Part shown: positions 1-7,980 of the stretch, one piece after another
Layout of the letters: the number at the start of each line of letters is the position of its first letter
How positions within the stretch are numbered: the stretch's first letter is position 1
NCBI GenBank assembly: GCA_006226265.1
Contig: SBHH01000325.1
Coordinates: 1 to 14,364 of the forward strand
Source: Alphaproteobacteria bacterium
GTDB lineage: Bacteria; Pseudomonadota; Alphaproteobacteria; Sneathiellales; Sneathiellaceae
Length of the DNA: 14,364 nt
Reading direction: 5' to 3'
Program-made: the position numbers and the translations under genes
Notes under the pieces: generated by a model
Told to the model about the DNA's origin: nothing
Database searches by the model: none
What the model saw: the letters and a program-made list of their open reading frames with translations, nothing else

Positions 1-861
1 ATGAGTGAGATTTTACCTATAATCCTTGATGCCAGCTCATATATTCTGATTCTGGTTCTCGTCGCATTGGGTCTCGCCATCGTCTTTGGAATGATGGATG
101 TTATCAATATGGCGCATGGTGAACTCTTTATGATCGGCGCCTATGTGATGATCTTTTCAGCTAGTCTCGGCCTGCCCTTTTTCGCAGGGCTGATCCTCGC
201 GCCGCTTGTCGTCGGTCTGTTGGGGTTGTTGATTGAGGCCGCGCTTATCCGGCATATTTACCACCGCCCCCTGGATACCATTCTTGCGACCTGGGGGCTC
301 TCCATCGCCTTGAAGCAGGCCATCGTGCTCCTGTTCGGCCCTGAATCCCACAGTGTTGCCCTTCCCCTTGACGGCAGCATTGAGTTTGGCGCCTTCAACT
401 ATCCGCTTTACCGGCTTCTTCTGATGGCCATCTCGCTGTTGCTGATCGGCGGCACTTTCGGGCTGTTTCTTAAAACCGGATTCGGATTGAAAGCACGCGC
501 CGTTATTGCCCGGCCGGAGATGGCCTCCGCCCTCGGGATCGATACGAAACGCATGAACCGGTTGAGCTTCGTGACCGGCACCGCGCTTGCGGGGCTTGCG
601 GGCGCACTTGTCTCCCCCATTATCAGTGTCGATCCGCAAATGGGCCTCGGCTATCTGGTGCCGGGTTTCCTTTCCATCCTTGTGGGCGGCGCAGGACCGC
701 TTGCAGGCGTCCTCGCGGGCGGAACGGTGATTGGCGGCACCAGCAACCTTCTCTCCGTCTGGATATCGCCCGTGGCCGCGCTTATCACGGTTTATATCCT
801 TGCGATCCTGATCATCCGTATGAAGCCCGAAGGGTTGCTTGGGGGGCGCCGTGCGAAATAG
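1..861 (+). CDS. Branched-chain amino acid/urea-type ABC transporter permease, LivH family
   Basis: Inner-membrane permease of an importer of the hydrophobic amino acid transporter class (LivH/UrtB). Its 286 residues are almost entirely hydrophobic, with about eight predicted membrane spans. The family signature NMAHGELFMIGAY lies at about residues 36-48. A cytoplasmic EAA-like loop that contacts the ATPase lies at about 165-185 (ARPEMASALGI), followed by LAGLAGAL. The ATG is the first base of the window, so the ribosome site and any upstream start are not visible. The length is near normal for LivH, so the gene is probably complete. It overlaps the second permease gene by 11 bases, so the two are surely co-transcribed. 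The periplasmic binding protein and the two ATPases are not downstream, so they should lie before this window. The substrate cannot be read from the sequence: branched-chain amino acids, urea or short amides are all possible. Confidence 0.9.
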   Translation: MSEILPIILDASSYILILVLVALGLAIVFGMMDVINMAHGELFMIGAYVMIFSASLGLPFFAGLILAPLVVGLLGLLIEAALIRHIYHRPLDTILATWGLSIALKQAIVLLFGPESHSVALPLDGSIEFGAFNYPLYRLLLMAISLLLIGGTFGLFLKTGFGLKARAVIARPEMASALGIDTKRMNRLSFVTGTALAGLAGALVSPIISVDPQMGLGYLVPGFLSILVGGAGPLAGVLAGGTVIGGTSNLLSVWISPVAALITVYILAILIIRMKPEGLLGGRRAK

Positions 862-1828
862 TCTGATTGCGATCTTCGTCTTTATCCTGCTCGCGTTCGC
901 CCCGGGCCTCGTCGGCGACTACTGGACGGGTCAGCTCACGAACTACCTCGTCTATGGGCTGCTCGCGGTTTCCCTCTCTCTCGTCTGGGGTCATGGCGGC
1001 ATCCTCTGCTTCGGGCAGGCAATGTTCTTCGGGATCGGCGGCTATATCATGGCGGTTCTGACCAAGGGGATGATCTATCCCGATCTCACCAGCAGCTGGG
1101 TGGGCCTTCTTGCCGCCATGGCGGGATCGGCCATGTTCGCCTTTGCGCTCGGCTTTTTCCTGTTTGCGGGCCGCGGGATCAGCGGGGCCTATCTCGCCGT
1201 TATCACCCTCGCCCTTGCCCTCGTACTGGAGCGGTTGATGAATAACTGGTATGCCTTGGGCGGCTATAACGGCCTTCTTAATATCCCGCCGCTCCGCCTT
1301 GTCGCCTTTGGCATGAATTACGAGCTTTGGGATCGACTGCCGACTTTCTATATTATCCTCGCCATTGTTGCTGTTGTCTTTTTTACGGTGCATTTCCTTG
1401 TGAATAAAAGCCCTTACGGCCTTTTGCTCACCGCTATCCGCACTCATCCGGACCGGCTTTCCTCGCTCGGTTACAGCGTGTTGAACCTCCGTCTCTCCGT
1501 CTTCTCCTTAAGCGCAGCCATTGCGGGGCTTGCAGGCGCTTTGTTTGTCACGCTCGACGGATTTGTCTCCCCGACCCTGATCGGCTTCACCCTGTCGACG
1601 GAGGCTCTTATCTGGGTTGCCATTGGCGGCAAGGAAATGCTGCTCGCGGCGTTCCTCGGCGCCATCTTCACCCGGGCGAGTGAAAGCTGGCTCTCCGAGA
1701 TTTTCGGCGATTACTGGCTCCTGATCCTCGGGATCGCCTTCATGGTGAGCGTCGTTCTGCTCCCGAAGGGACTCATCGCGACACCGCTTGCCGCCTTGGG
1801 GCGGAAACTTCGCCGTTCCCCCGACTGA
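851..1828 (+). CDS. Branched-chain amino acid/urea-type ABC transporter permease, LivM family
   Basis: Second permease of the importer, pairing with the preceding LivH-like protein in the inner membrane. The first 40 residues carry a membrane segment, followed by the family block [20 protein letters not shown] second block with [13 protein letters not shown] precedes the central loop, and an EAA-like stretch ([17 protein letters not shown]) is followed by [14 protein letters not shown] take GTG at 851 as the start (325 residues): it follows a G-rich run (841-846) and overlaps the upstream stop by 11 bases, typical of translational coupling. An in-frame TTG at 839 would add only four residues. 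The NGL motif is reminiscent of UrtC as well as LivM, so a urea or amide substrate is not excluded. It is the last gene of the transporter; the next gene on the strand is unrelated, and I see no clear terminator between them. Confidence 0.88.
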   Translation: MRNSLIAIFVFILLAFAPGLVGDYWTGQLTNYLVYGLLAVSLSLVWGHGGILCFGQAMFFGIGGYIMAVLTKGMIYPDLTSSWVGLLAAMAGSAMFAFALGFFLFAGRGISGAYLAVITLALALVLERLMNNWYALGGYNGLLNIPPLRLVAFGMNYELWDRLPTFYIILAIVAVVFFTVHFLVNKSPYGLLLTAIRTHPDRLSSLGYSVLNLRLSVFSLSAAIAGLAGALFVTLDGFVSPTLIGFTLSTEALIWVAIGGKEMLLAAFLGAIFTRASESWLSEIFGDYWLLILGIAFMVSVVLLPKGLIATPLAALGRKLRRSPD

Positions 1829-1890
1829 TTGGCCCGCCATATCACCTTGTTATTTTCTCAGCCGCCAATTGTCATAAATTTTATATTGCA

Positions 1891-2700
1891 ATGGCTGTGA
1901 TTCCTAATAAAACAGCAGGAAAGGCCAATCAAATCGCTAAGAATGCCGGGGCAGATGAAAAACCAAATTCGTCGAAACAGCCCCCCGAAAGGGCAAGGGT
2001 GTCTGAAATAAAGCTCGAAAAAAGCTGGCTGGAGCAGCTCCGACCCGAATTCGACAAGCCCTATATGCAGTCGCTGAAAAGCTTTCTGACCGCCGAAAAG
2101 AAGGCTGGCAAGGTGATTTATCCGAAGGGCGACGAGATTTTTAACGCCTTCAACAGCACGGCTTTCGATAAAGTCCGCCTCGTCATTCTGGGGCAGGATC
2201 CCTATCACGGTCCCGGCCAGGCTCATGGCCTCAGTTTCTCGGTCAGGCCGGGCGTTCCCATTCCGCCGTCGCTTCGCAATATTTATCAGGAGCTCCATCA
2301 GGAATTCGGGTTTCAGCCGCCCCGGCATGGCTATCTTGCCGAATGGGCAGCGCAAGGCGTTCTTCTCCTCAACAGCGTGCTCACTGTCGAGCGGGCCCGC
2401 GCCGCTTCCCATCAGGGGCGCGGGTGGGAGGAGTTTACCGACGCCGCCATCGCCGCCCTTAATGAAAAGCGGGAGAATATTGTGTTTCTGCTCTGGGGCA
2501 GCTATGCCCAGAAAAAGGGGCGCTTCATCGACCGCAGGAAACATCTGGTTCTGCAAAGCCCGCATCCCTCCCCGCTTTCGGCGCACCGCGGCTTTCTTGG
2601 AAACGGACATTTCAAGAAAGCCAATGACTTTTTTGTCAAGACAAATCAACCGCCTATCGACTGGCAATTGGAGAGACCGGATGAGCCATCCTCTGTTTGA
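1891..2700 (+). CDS. ung: Uracil-DNA glycosylase, family 1
   Basis: Cytoplasmic base-excision repair enzyme that removes uracil from DNA. The catalytic water-activating motif [14 protein letters not shown] is at residues 101-114 (Asp103). The uracil-binding Asn is in LLLNSVLTV (Asn161), and the DNA-intercalation motif [11 protein letters not shown] begins at His225. IPPSLRNIY and [12 protein letters not shown] also match the family. The start is uncertain. ATG at 1891 gives 269 residues with a Lys/Asn-rich, probably disordered tail, but has no Shine-Dalgarno and sits just after TATATT (1882-1887). GTG at 1999 is preceded by AAAGGG, gives 233 residues (E. coli Ung has 229), and aligns with the usual N-terminus. 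Codons between the two starts have fewer G/C third bases than the neighbouring genes. I report the longer reading, but GTG 1999 is at least as likely. The 3' end overlaps the next gene by 20 bases. Confidence 0.93.
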   Translation: MAVIPNKTAGKANQIAKNAGADEKPNSSKQPPERARVSEIKLEKSWLEQLRPEFDKPYMQSLKSFLTAEKKAGKVIYPKGDEIFNAFNSTAFDKVRLVILGQDPYHGPGQAHGLSFSVRPGVPIPPSLRNIYQELHQEFGFQPPRHGYLAEWAAQGVLLLNSVLTVERARAASHQGRGWEEFTDAAIAALNEKRENIVFLLWGSYAQKKGRFIDRRKHLVLQSPHPSPLSAHRGFLGNGHFKKANDFFVKTNQPPIDWQLERPDEPSSV

Positions 2701-3424
2701 CAATCTCCCGCGCATTATTGGCCATCGCGGCGCCTGCGGTCACGCGCCGGAAAATACGCTGGCCTCCATCCGAAAGGCGGCGGAGCTTGGTGCGCGCTTT
2801 ATCGAGATTGACGTGACGCTCACCTCTGACAATGTGGCGGTTATCCAGCATGACACGGGGCTTAACCGCTGTACCAACGGCAAGGGGCCGATCATCCTGA
2901 CTCCGCTTGAGGAGGTCAAGAAACTCGATGCGGGCGGCTGGTTTTCGGATGAGTTCAAGGGCGAGACCGTTCCGACCTTGAGAGAAGCTGTTGATCTCAT
3001 CCATGAGCTTGGCCTTGGCCTTAACCTTGAAATCAAGCCGAGCCGGGGCTGGCAGGTGCCGACGGCAACGCAGGTCTGTTGCGAGCTTGCCTCCTATGCG
3101 CCCGAGGACATGCCGCTTCTCTTCTCCTCCTTCGATCCGGAGGCTCTGGTTATCGCCCGCGATATGATGCCGGACGTACCGCGTGGCTACCTCACCGAGA
3201 CCATTTTTCCAGACTGGAAAAAGCGCCTCGACGATCTCGGATGCGAGGCGCTGCATTGCGAAAAATATTTTGTAACAAAGGAAAAAGTGGCCGAAATCAA
3301 GTCGGCTGGCTACAAGCTTCTTGTCTACACGGTGAATGATCCGGAAATGGGGAAATGCTTCCTCGACTGGGGCGTTGATGCGATTATTACTGACTTCCCT
3401 GACCGGATTGGAAATATTCTCTGA
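2681..3424 (+). CDS. ugpQ: Glycerophosphodiester phosphodiesterase
   Basis: Metal-dependent TIM-barrel enzyme that hydrolyses glycerophosphodiesters (deacylated phospholipids such as glycerophosphoethanolamine or -choline) to glycerol 3-phosphate and an alcohol. The catalytic HR is at residues 15-16 ([15 protein letters not shown]), with Glu24-Asn25. The metal ligands Glu42 and Asp44 are in FIEIDV, the second catalytic His57 is in IQHD, and Glu117/Lys119 are in NLEIKPS. A C-terminal VYTVND...[10 protein letters not shown] stretch closes the barrel. There is no signal peptide, so the protein is cytoplasmic. At 247 residues it equals the E. coli UgpQ length. The start at ATG 2681 has GGAGAG five bases upstream and lies inside the end of ung, so the two genes are probably translationally coupled. 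The stop is only 6 bases from the end of the convergent phosphate-transporter gene. The gene symbol rests on family and length. Confidence 0.9.
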   Translation: MSHPLFDNLPRIIGHRGACGHAPENTLASIRKAAELGARFIEIDVTLTSDNVAVIQHDTGLNRCTNGKGPIILTPLEEVKKLDAGGWFSDEFKGETVPTLREAVDLIHELGLGLNLEIKPSRGWQVPTATQVCCELASYAPEDMPLLFSSFDPEALVIARDMMPDVPRGYLTETIFPDWKKRLDDLGCEALHCEKYFVTKEKVAEIKSAGYKLLVYTVNDPEMGKCFLDWGVDAIITDFPDRIGNIL

Positions 3425-3430
3425 GGCGCC

Positions 3431-5062
3431 TTACGCCGGTTCTTCTTTCTGCCCGGCAATCGGGTAGGCACCGGCGGTCACCAGCGAGTTGATACGGCGG
3501 AGATCGGACAAGAGGCCGAGGTGGGCAGCGCTTGCCTCCTGATCCATCAGCTTGTCACTTCGAAGGCGCTGCAGATGATCATTGACCGCTTTTCGTTCGA
3601 CCTGCCGGAAGCGTTGCTTGCGCTGGATGAGATTGGCCGCAGTGACTGCATCGCCGGTCATCAGGACGCTGAAGGACAGGCGGAGGTTCATCATCGCCAT
3701 ATCCAGTACATGAAGGCTGTCCTTCACATCCTCTTCCGGCATGGCGGTCTGGTTTTTCGTATTGCTCTCGATCAATTCCAGCATGCTGAGAACGATAATA
3801 TTGCCGACATTTTCGAGCGTCGTCGTGAAGTTAAGGATTTCGGTGCAACGTTTCTCATCCTCCTCGTCCAGAGATTCTCGGCCAAGGCGTGTAAGATAGC
3901 TTTTGATCGCCCGGTCGAATTCCTTAACAATCAGGTCATTGTCGCGGATTTTCTTGCAGAACTGGAGCTGTCCGGTTGCAAGCGCCTGCCGGAGATCCTG
4001 GAACATCGTCTCCAGAATATCCCCCATGCGAAGCGTGTCGCGCACCGCATTGGCAAGCGCGAGCGGCGGGCTTTCCAGCGCGGCCTTGTCGAGATAGAGC
4101 GGCGCAGGTGCGTTCGGATCACCGGTGATATCCTCAGGCAGAAGTTTTTCGATCAGACGCGCGAGCGGTGTAATGAAGGGCAGAAAGACGACTGCACAGG
4201 CAATGTTGAGCAGCGTATGGAAATTCACGATCTGACGCGCGGGAGACGCCTCCAGCATCGCAAGATGCGGCGCAATCCACTCGATAAAGGGAAGCGTCAC
4301 GATGACAATGATGAGGCGGCAGATGAAGTTCGCAAGCGGCGGTCGCCGCGCTGCCTTATCCGCCTTCAGCGTCGCCATGATCGGCGGAACGGAACCACCA
4401 AGGTTGGCCCCCAACACCATGGCATAGGCGACATCAAGCGGGAAATGCCCCGTCATGGCAAGCGAAAGCGCGAACAGCACCGTCGCCAGGCTGGAGTGGG
4501 CGATCAGCGTGATCATGGCCGCAAGAATGGCGACTAGAACCGGTTCTCCCGAAAGCGAGCTCAAAACAAACTGCGAAATTTCAGAGGTGCGAATCGGCGC
4601 GGAGGCGAGCCCGAGAAGCTTCAATGCCGTCAGCATCATACCAAGACCAAGCAGGATGCGGCCGAGATTCTTGGCTCGCGTGGATACGGCGGTGGAATGG
4701 CGCACAAAGCCGATAAAGAGAAGGACCGGCGCAAGGAAGGAAAAGTCGAAGCTTAAAACCTGCGCCACCACGGTGGTACCAACGTCGGCGCCCAGCATGA
4801 CGGCGATCCCGGCTGTTGCCGGAACCAGGCCGCGGCCCGCAAAGGAGGCCGTCAAAAGTGCCGCCGCCGTACTGCTCTGCAGGATCATGGTGACACCCAG
4901 CCCGCCGAAGAAGGACTGAAAGCGGTTCTTCAGGCAGAATTTCAGAAACGTGCCGAGTTCCCGCCCGAACGCCCGCATCACACCGGTATTGACCATGCGA
5001 AGGCCCCAGAGCAGCAATGCCACCCCGCCCAGCAGATTTATCAATACAATGGTACCGTCCAA
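3431..5062 (-). CDS. Na/phosphate cotransporter family protein with C-terminal PhoU-like domain
   Basis: Inner-membrane protein of the NptA/YjbB/SLC34-related family, which moves phosphate with sodium (export in YjbB). The N-terminal 300 residues contain two inverted membrane repeats. The first has QSSTAA at 62-67 and GADVGTT at 91-97. The second has AHSSLATV near 188-195 and GANLGGS at 218-224. Residues from about 335 to 530 are helical and charged, with the spacing of a PhoU-like domain (RMGDILETMFQDL, NFTTTLENVGNIIV). This tail is the usual regulatory part of the long family members. The start is TTG at 5062. An in-frame TAA lies 7-9 bases further upstream, and AAAGG (5072-5076) plus AAGG (5067-5070) provide a ribosome site. 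No ATG is available before residue 23, which would cut the first membrane span. The gene follows the alcohol dehydrogenase gene after 122 bases, probably with its own promoter. Confidence 0.88.
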   Translation of the reverse strand: MDGTIVLINLLGGVALLLWGLRMVNTGVMRAFGRELGTFLKFCLKNRFQSFFGGLGVTMILQSSTAAALLTASFAGRGLVPATAGIAVMLGADVGTTVVAQVLSFDFSFLAPVLLFIGFVRHSTAVSTRAKNLGRILLGLGMMLTALKLLGLASAPIRTSEISQFVLSSLSGEPVLVAILAAMITLIAHSSLATVLFALSLAMTGHFPLDVAYAMVLGANLGGSVPPIMATLKADKAARRPPLANFICRLIIVIVTLPFIEWIAPHLAMLEASPARQIVNFHTLLNIACAVVFLPFITPLARLIEKLLPEDITGDPNAPAPLYLDKAALESPPLALANAVRDTLRMGDILETMFQDLRQALATGQLQFCKKIRDNDLIVKEFDRAIKSYLTRLGRESLDEEDEKRCTEILNFTTTLENVGNIIVLSMLELIESNTKNQTAMPEEDVKDSLHVLDMAMMNLRLSFSVLMTGDAVTAANLIQRKQRFRQVERKAVNDHLQRLRSDKLMDQEASAAHLGLLSDLRRINSLVTAGAYPIAGQKEEPA

Positions 5063-5118
5063 AATACCTTACCTTTACTCACTTTAGCCCGACACCGATT
5101 GATTATCGGAATTTATAT

Positions 5119-5138
5119 TTCCACAAGGATCCACAAAA
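5119..5138. repeat. Tandem direct repeat of TCCACAA in the promoter region of the phosphate-transporter gene
   Basis: Two 10-base units, TTCCACAAGG and ATCCACAAAA, lie head to tail with a 10-base period, one helical turn apart. They are in the 122-base gap between the alcohol dehydrogenase stop and the TTG start of the Na/phosphate transporter. The same TCCACA core occurs in both arms of the dyad at 7887-7902 in front of the DeoR-family gene. Possible role: a binding site for a regulator shared by both loci. This is inference from similarity of a 6-base core only. Confidence 0.3.
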
Positions 5139-5184
5139 TCTGACAAAACGGGCATTGAACAAACATTTCTGTATAGGCCTGCTT

Positions 5185-6363
5185 TCAGCCGATAGCAAGG
5201 TTTCCGGTAACAGCCGCCTCAAAAAGTCGGCTGTAGTCTGATGCGCTGAGAGGAATGGGGTTACCGCCCGCGGACGGATCGACCTCGGCCATTTTGCCAA
5301 CAAGCTTTGCCTTTGACGTATCGATGGCGAGCGCGGACAGGTCATTTGGAATATCAAGCTCCGCGCGAAGGGCAAGAATCCAACTTAAAAACCCGTCGAA
5401 AGACGCTTCCTCAAGACCAAGGTAAGCGGAAAGACGGGCAATCCGTCCTTCTATCACCGGGCGGTTCCGGATAAGGACGTAAGGCATTAAAATAGCATTC
5501 AGCATGCCATGATGCGCATCGTAAAGTGCCCCAAGCGGATGAGCGAGCGCGTGCATACCGCCAAGCCCTCGCTGGAATGCCGTTGCGCCCATGGAAGAGG
5601 CAATCATCATCTGGCTCCGGGCGACAAGGTCGGTTCCGTCCTTGCAGGCCGCGGGCAGATATTCCTTTACAAGGCGGATGCCTTCGATGGCGATCCCCTC
5701 TGCCATCGGATGGAATGAGGGTGCGCAGAAGGCCTCCAGATTATGGGAGAGCGCATCCATGCCAGTGGCTGCCGTAATTTTTTGCGGCAGACCAAGGGTC
5801 AGTGCCGGATCAGCGAGAACCACTGACGGCATCATCTTCGGATTGAAGACGATCCGCTTCACATGGACCGCGTCATTCGTAATAACTGAGGCACGCCCGA
5901 CTTCGGATCCCGTGCCCGAGGTGGTCGGCACGGCAATGATCGGCGGGATTTTGCTTGCCGGGATATTCTCCCAATCTTCATCATTTAGATCGAAAAGAGC
6001 CGCCGACTGATTGGCCATCAGCGCAACCGCCTTTGCTGCATCAAGGCCGGAACCACCGCCGAAGGCAATCACACCGTCATGATCGCCGGCTTTATAGACA
6101 GCAACGCCATCATCGACATTCTTGCCAATAGGGTTCGGCTTCACATCGCTGAAAAGTCCGAAACCGAGCCCCGCCTCCTTACACACCGCCTGCGCCTCGG
6201 CAATCATCGGCAAACCGGCAAGACCGGGATCGGTCACCAGTAGCGGATTTTTCATCCCCGCCTCTTTGCAGATATCCCCGAGTTCCTTCAGGCGTCCCGC
6301 GCCAAAGCGGACAGCCGTCGGATAGTTCCAGTTTCCCGTCAAGCGGCTTGCATCAGCGGCCAT
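5185..6363 (-). CDS. Iron-containing alcohol dehydrogenase (group III)
   Basis: Cytoplasmic NAD(P)-dependent oxidoreductase that interconverts an alcohol and an aldehyde. The cofactor motif is FGGGSGLDAAKA (about residues 101-112), with PTTSGTGSEV at 146-155. By comparison with the family member FucO, the metal ligands are Asp203 and His207 (TGMDALSHNLE), His271 (GGMHALAHPLG) and His285 (DAHHG), all present. The C-terminal GGNPIPLSASDYSRLFEAA is typical, and 392 residues is full length. ATG 6363 has GGAG at a good distance. The stop of the aldehyde dehydrogenase gene lies 11 bases upstream, so the pair is an operon and probably catalyses two consecutive steps, alcohol to aldehyde to acid. The natural alcohol cannot be read from the sequence. 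Regulation is presumably shared with the partner through the divergent DeoR-type repressor. Confidence 0.92.
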   Translation of the reverse strand: MAADASRLTGNWNYPTAVRFGAGRLKELGDICKEAGMKNPLLVTDPGLAGLPMIAEAQAVCKEAGLGFGLFSDVKPNPIGKNVDDGVAVYKAGDHDGVIAFGGGSGLDAAKAVALMANQSAALFDLNDEDWENIPASKIPPIIAVPTTSGTGSEVGRASVITNDAVHVKRIVFNPKMMPSVVLADPALTLGLPQKITAATGMDALSHNLEAFCAPSFHPMAEGIAIEGIRLVKEYLPAACKDGTDLVARSQMMIASSMGATAFQRGLGGMHALAHPLGALYDAHHGMLNAILMPYVLIRNRPVIEGRIARLSAYLGLEEASFDGFLSWILALRAELDIPNDLSALAIDTSKAKLVGKMAEVDPSAGGNPIPLSASDYSRLFEAAVTGNLAIG

Positions 6364-6374
6364 GTATCTCTCCG

Positions 6375-7766
6375 TTAGAGGGTAGTTCGTAAATGATAGG
6401 ATTTCGGCCGGGTCAGGCTTTCATAGCCGACCGATGACAGGGTGCAGCCCCGGCCCGAATTTTTAACCCCCGTCCAGGCGAGCGCAGGATCGAGATAGTC
6501 GCAGCGGTTCATGAACCAGGTGCCGGTATTCACCTGATCACCGATTTTGACGGCGGCGGCCTCATCCAGCGTCCAGACGGAGGCGGTCAAACCGAACTCG
6601 CTGTCATTCATCAGCTTCACGGCTTCTTCATCGGAAGAGACCTTCATGATGCCGACAACAGGGCCAAAGCTTTCCTCGGTCATGACGCGCATGCTGTGAT
6701 CCACATCGACCAACACCTGCGGCGCAAGATAAGGCGTGCCTTCCTTGTTCGCCGGGAAACTTTTGGGATCGATCAGGGATTTTGCGCCCGCCGCAACCGC
6801 ATCGGCGATCTGGCCCCGCACAAAATCCGCGGCACCCGCATTTACAAGCGGACCAAGCGTCGTTTCCGCATCGATGGGGGAGCCGAGCTTGTATTCGTTC
6901 ACCACCTCGACGAAGCGCTTGACGAAATCGTCATAGACTTTCTCATGGACATAAATCCGCTCGATCCCGCAGCAGGATTGGCCGGAATTGAACATCGCGC
7001 CATCGACAAGATTTTCCGCCGCATGATTGATATCCGCATCGGCACGGACATAGGCCGGATCCTTGCCGCCAAGCTCCAGCCCGACACCGATGAAGCGGCC
7101 AACGGCGGCCGTCTCGATCGCCTTGCCCGCCGGGACGGAACCCGTGAAGCAGACGAAATTGATCTCTTCCGACTGAATGATTTTCGCCGCCGTCGCATGG
7201 CTTGCGACAACGATCTGGAAAAGCCCTTCGGGAAGTCCGGCCTCGGCAAAGGCCTCAACCATCGTTTCGCCGCAAAGATGGGTTTGCGCCGCATGTTTCA
7301 GGATGACGGCATTCCCCGCCATCAGGGCCGGTACGATGGAATTGACCGCCGTCATATAGGGAAAGTTCCAGGGTGCGATGGTCAAGACTACGCCGACGGG
7401 CTCGCGCTTGATATAGCGGGTAAAGCCCGCCTTCTCCGGAATGGCGACATCGGCAAGCGCCTCTTCCGCAATGCTGATCATATAGCGGGAGCGTTCCTCA
7501 AACCCGCCGACTTCGCCTGCACCAAACTTCACCGGGCGCCCCATCTGCCAGGCCAGCTCTTCAACGATCCGGTCTTTCCTGGCGACAAAGGCATCGATGC
7601 ATTTACCAAGGATTTCGGCCCGCTCGGCGACGCTTTTTTCCTTCCAGGAACTTTGTGCGGTCACGGCCGATTTCAACATGACGGCAAGCGCATCGGGGCT
7701 CGTATAGGGTCGCTCTACATAGAGGCTGTCGTCAACGGGGCTGATGGTTTTGAGGCTGTCAGACAT
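6375..7766 (-). CDS. Aldehyde dehydrogenase family protein
   Basis: Cytoplasmic NAD(P)-dependent enzyme that oxidises an aldehyde to an acid. Visible motifs are APWNFP (oxyanion Asn134), FTGSVPAG (cofactor loop, 207-214), LELGGKDP (general base Glu231), SGQSCCGIER (catalytic Cys265, with a second Cys next to it) and EESFGPV (about 364-370). It has 463 residues, slightly short of the usual 470-500. In the cofactor-ribose position it reads LKHAA rather than the KPSE of NAD-specific members, so NADP use is possible. ATG 7766 has GGA about eight bases upstream. It is the first gene of the pair with the alcohol dehydrogenase. Its promoter lies in the region shared with the divergent DeoR-family gene. 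The family is certain; the substrate is not. Confidence 0.92.
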   Translation of the reverse strand: MSDSLKTISPVDDSLYVERPYTSPDALAVMLKSAVTAQSSWKEKSVAERAEILGKCIDAFVARKDRIVEELAWQMGRPVKFGAGEVGGFEERSRYMISIAEEALADVAIPEKAGFTRYIKREPVGVVLTIAPWNFPYMTAVNSIVPALMAGNAVILKHAAQTHLCGETMVEAFAEAGLPEGLFQIVVASHATAAKIIQSEEINFVCFTGSVPAGKAIETAAVGRFIGVGLELGGKDPAYVRADADINHAAENLVDGAMFNSGQSCCGIERIYVHEKVYDDFVKRFVEVVNEYKLGSPIDAETTLGPLVNAGAADFVRGQIADAVAAGAKSLIDPKSFPANKEGTPYLAPQVLVDVDHSMRVMTEESFGPVVGIMKVSSDEEAVKLMNDSEFGLTASVWTLDEAAAVKIGDQVNTGTWFMNRCDYLDPALAWTGVKNSGRGCTLSSVGYESLTRPKSYHLRTTL

Positions 7767-7806
7767 ATAACTATTCCAGAGTTTGAGGAGTGAAAAACTA
7801 CTACCA

Positions 7807-7834
7807 TTTTCCGACCGGGAACCTAATCGGAAAA
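7807..7834. promoter_or_regulatory. Inverted repeat upstream of the aldehyde dehydrogenase gene
   Basis: Perfect 8-base arms TTTTCCGA (7807-7814) and TCGGAAAA (7827-7834) are separated by 12 bases. The element starts 41 bases before the aldehyde dehydrogenase start codon and is next to an AT-rich TTTATAAA segment (about 7835-7842) that could be part of that gene's promoter. It may be an operator or a leader hairpin. The arms are unrelated in sequence to the two dyads nearer the regulator gene. Confidence 0.4.
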
Positions 7835-7865
7835 ATTTATAAACCTATCGCTTGCGCCACAGAAA

Positions 7866-7877
7866 ATTTGGCCAAAT
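7866..7877. promoter_or_regulatory. 12-base perfect palindrome ATTTGGCCAAAT, candidate operator
   Basis: This is an uninterrupted palindrome in the divergent region between the aldehyde dehydrogenase and DeoR-family genes. Its centre is 23 bases from the centre of the next dyad (7887-7902), about two helical turns, so a regulator could bind both on one DNA face. DeoR-family repressors commonly bind repeated sites in such regions. Assignment to this regulator is inference. Confidence 0.4.
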
Positions 7878-7886
7878 CACTACAAA

Positions 7887-7902
7887 ATGTGGATTTCCAC
7901 AT
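7887..7902. promoter_or_regulatory. 16-base dyad ATGTGGATTTCCACAT, candidate operator of the DeoR-family regulator
   Basis: Two 7-base arms, ATGTGGA and TCCACAT, are perfectly complementary around a 2-base centre. The dyad lies 79 bases before the regulator's ATG and 121 bases from the aldehyde dehydrogenase start, so it could control both divergent transcripts. The TCCACA core also appears twice at 5119-5138. No tested site is known to me. Confidence 0.45.
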
Positions 7903-7980
7903 ATCGATTTTATTTTCCCCAAATTTATGCTAGAAAATATCGCTTTACGGGAATTAGTTCCGGTTCTTGGGGGGTCAAGG

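Noticed and set aside
1858..2715. A 285-codon open frame on the - strand opposite ung
   Set aside because: It is antisense to the clear uracil-DNA glycosylase and has no recognisable family; a shadow of codon bias is the simpler reading.
3521..4537. A 338-codon open frame on the + strand opposite the Na/phosphate transporter
   Set aside because: It is antisense to a transporter with clear family motifs, and its own translation is charged and motif-free.
5119..5138. TCCACA elements as DnaA boxes or part of a replication origin
   Set aside because: The closest units match the TTATCCACA consensus at only about 7 of 9 positions, there is no cluster of good boxes, and no origin-associated genes are nearby.
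6696..7793. A 365-codon open frame on the + strand opposite the aldehyde dehydrogenase gene
   Set aside because: It is fully antisense to a strongly recognised gene, is rich in Arg/Asp as expected for the shadow of a GC-biased gene, and has no recognisable motifs or ribosome site.
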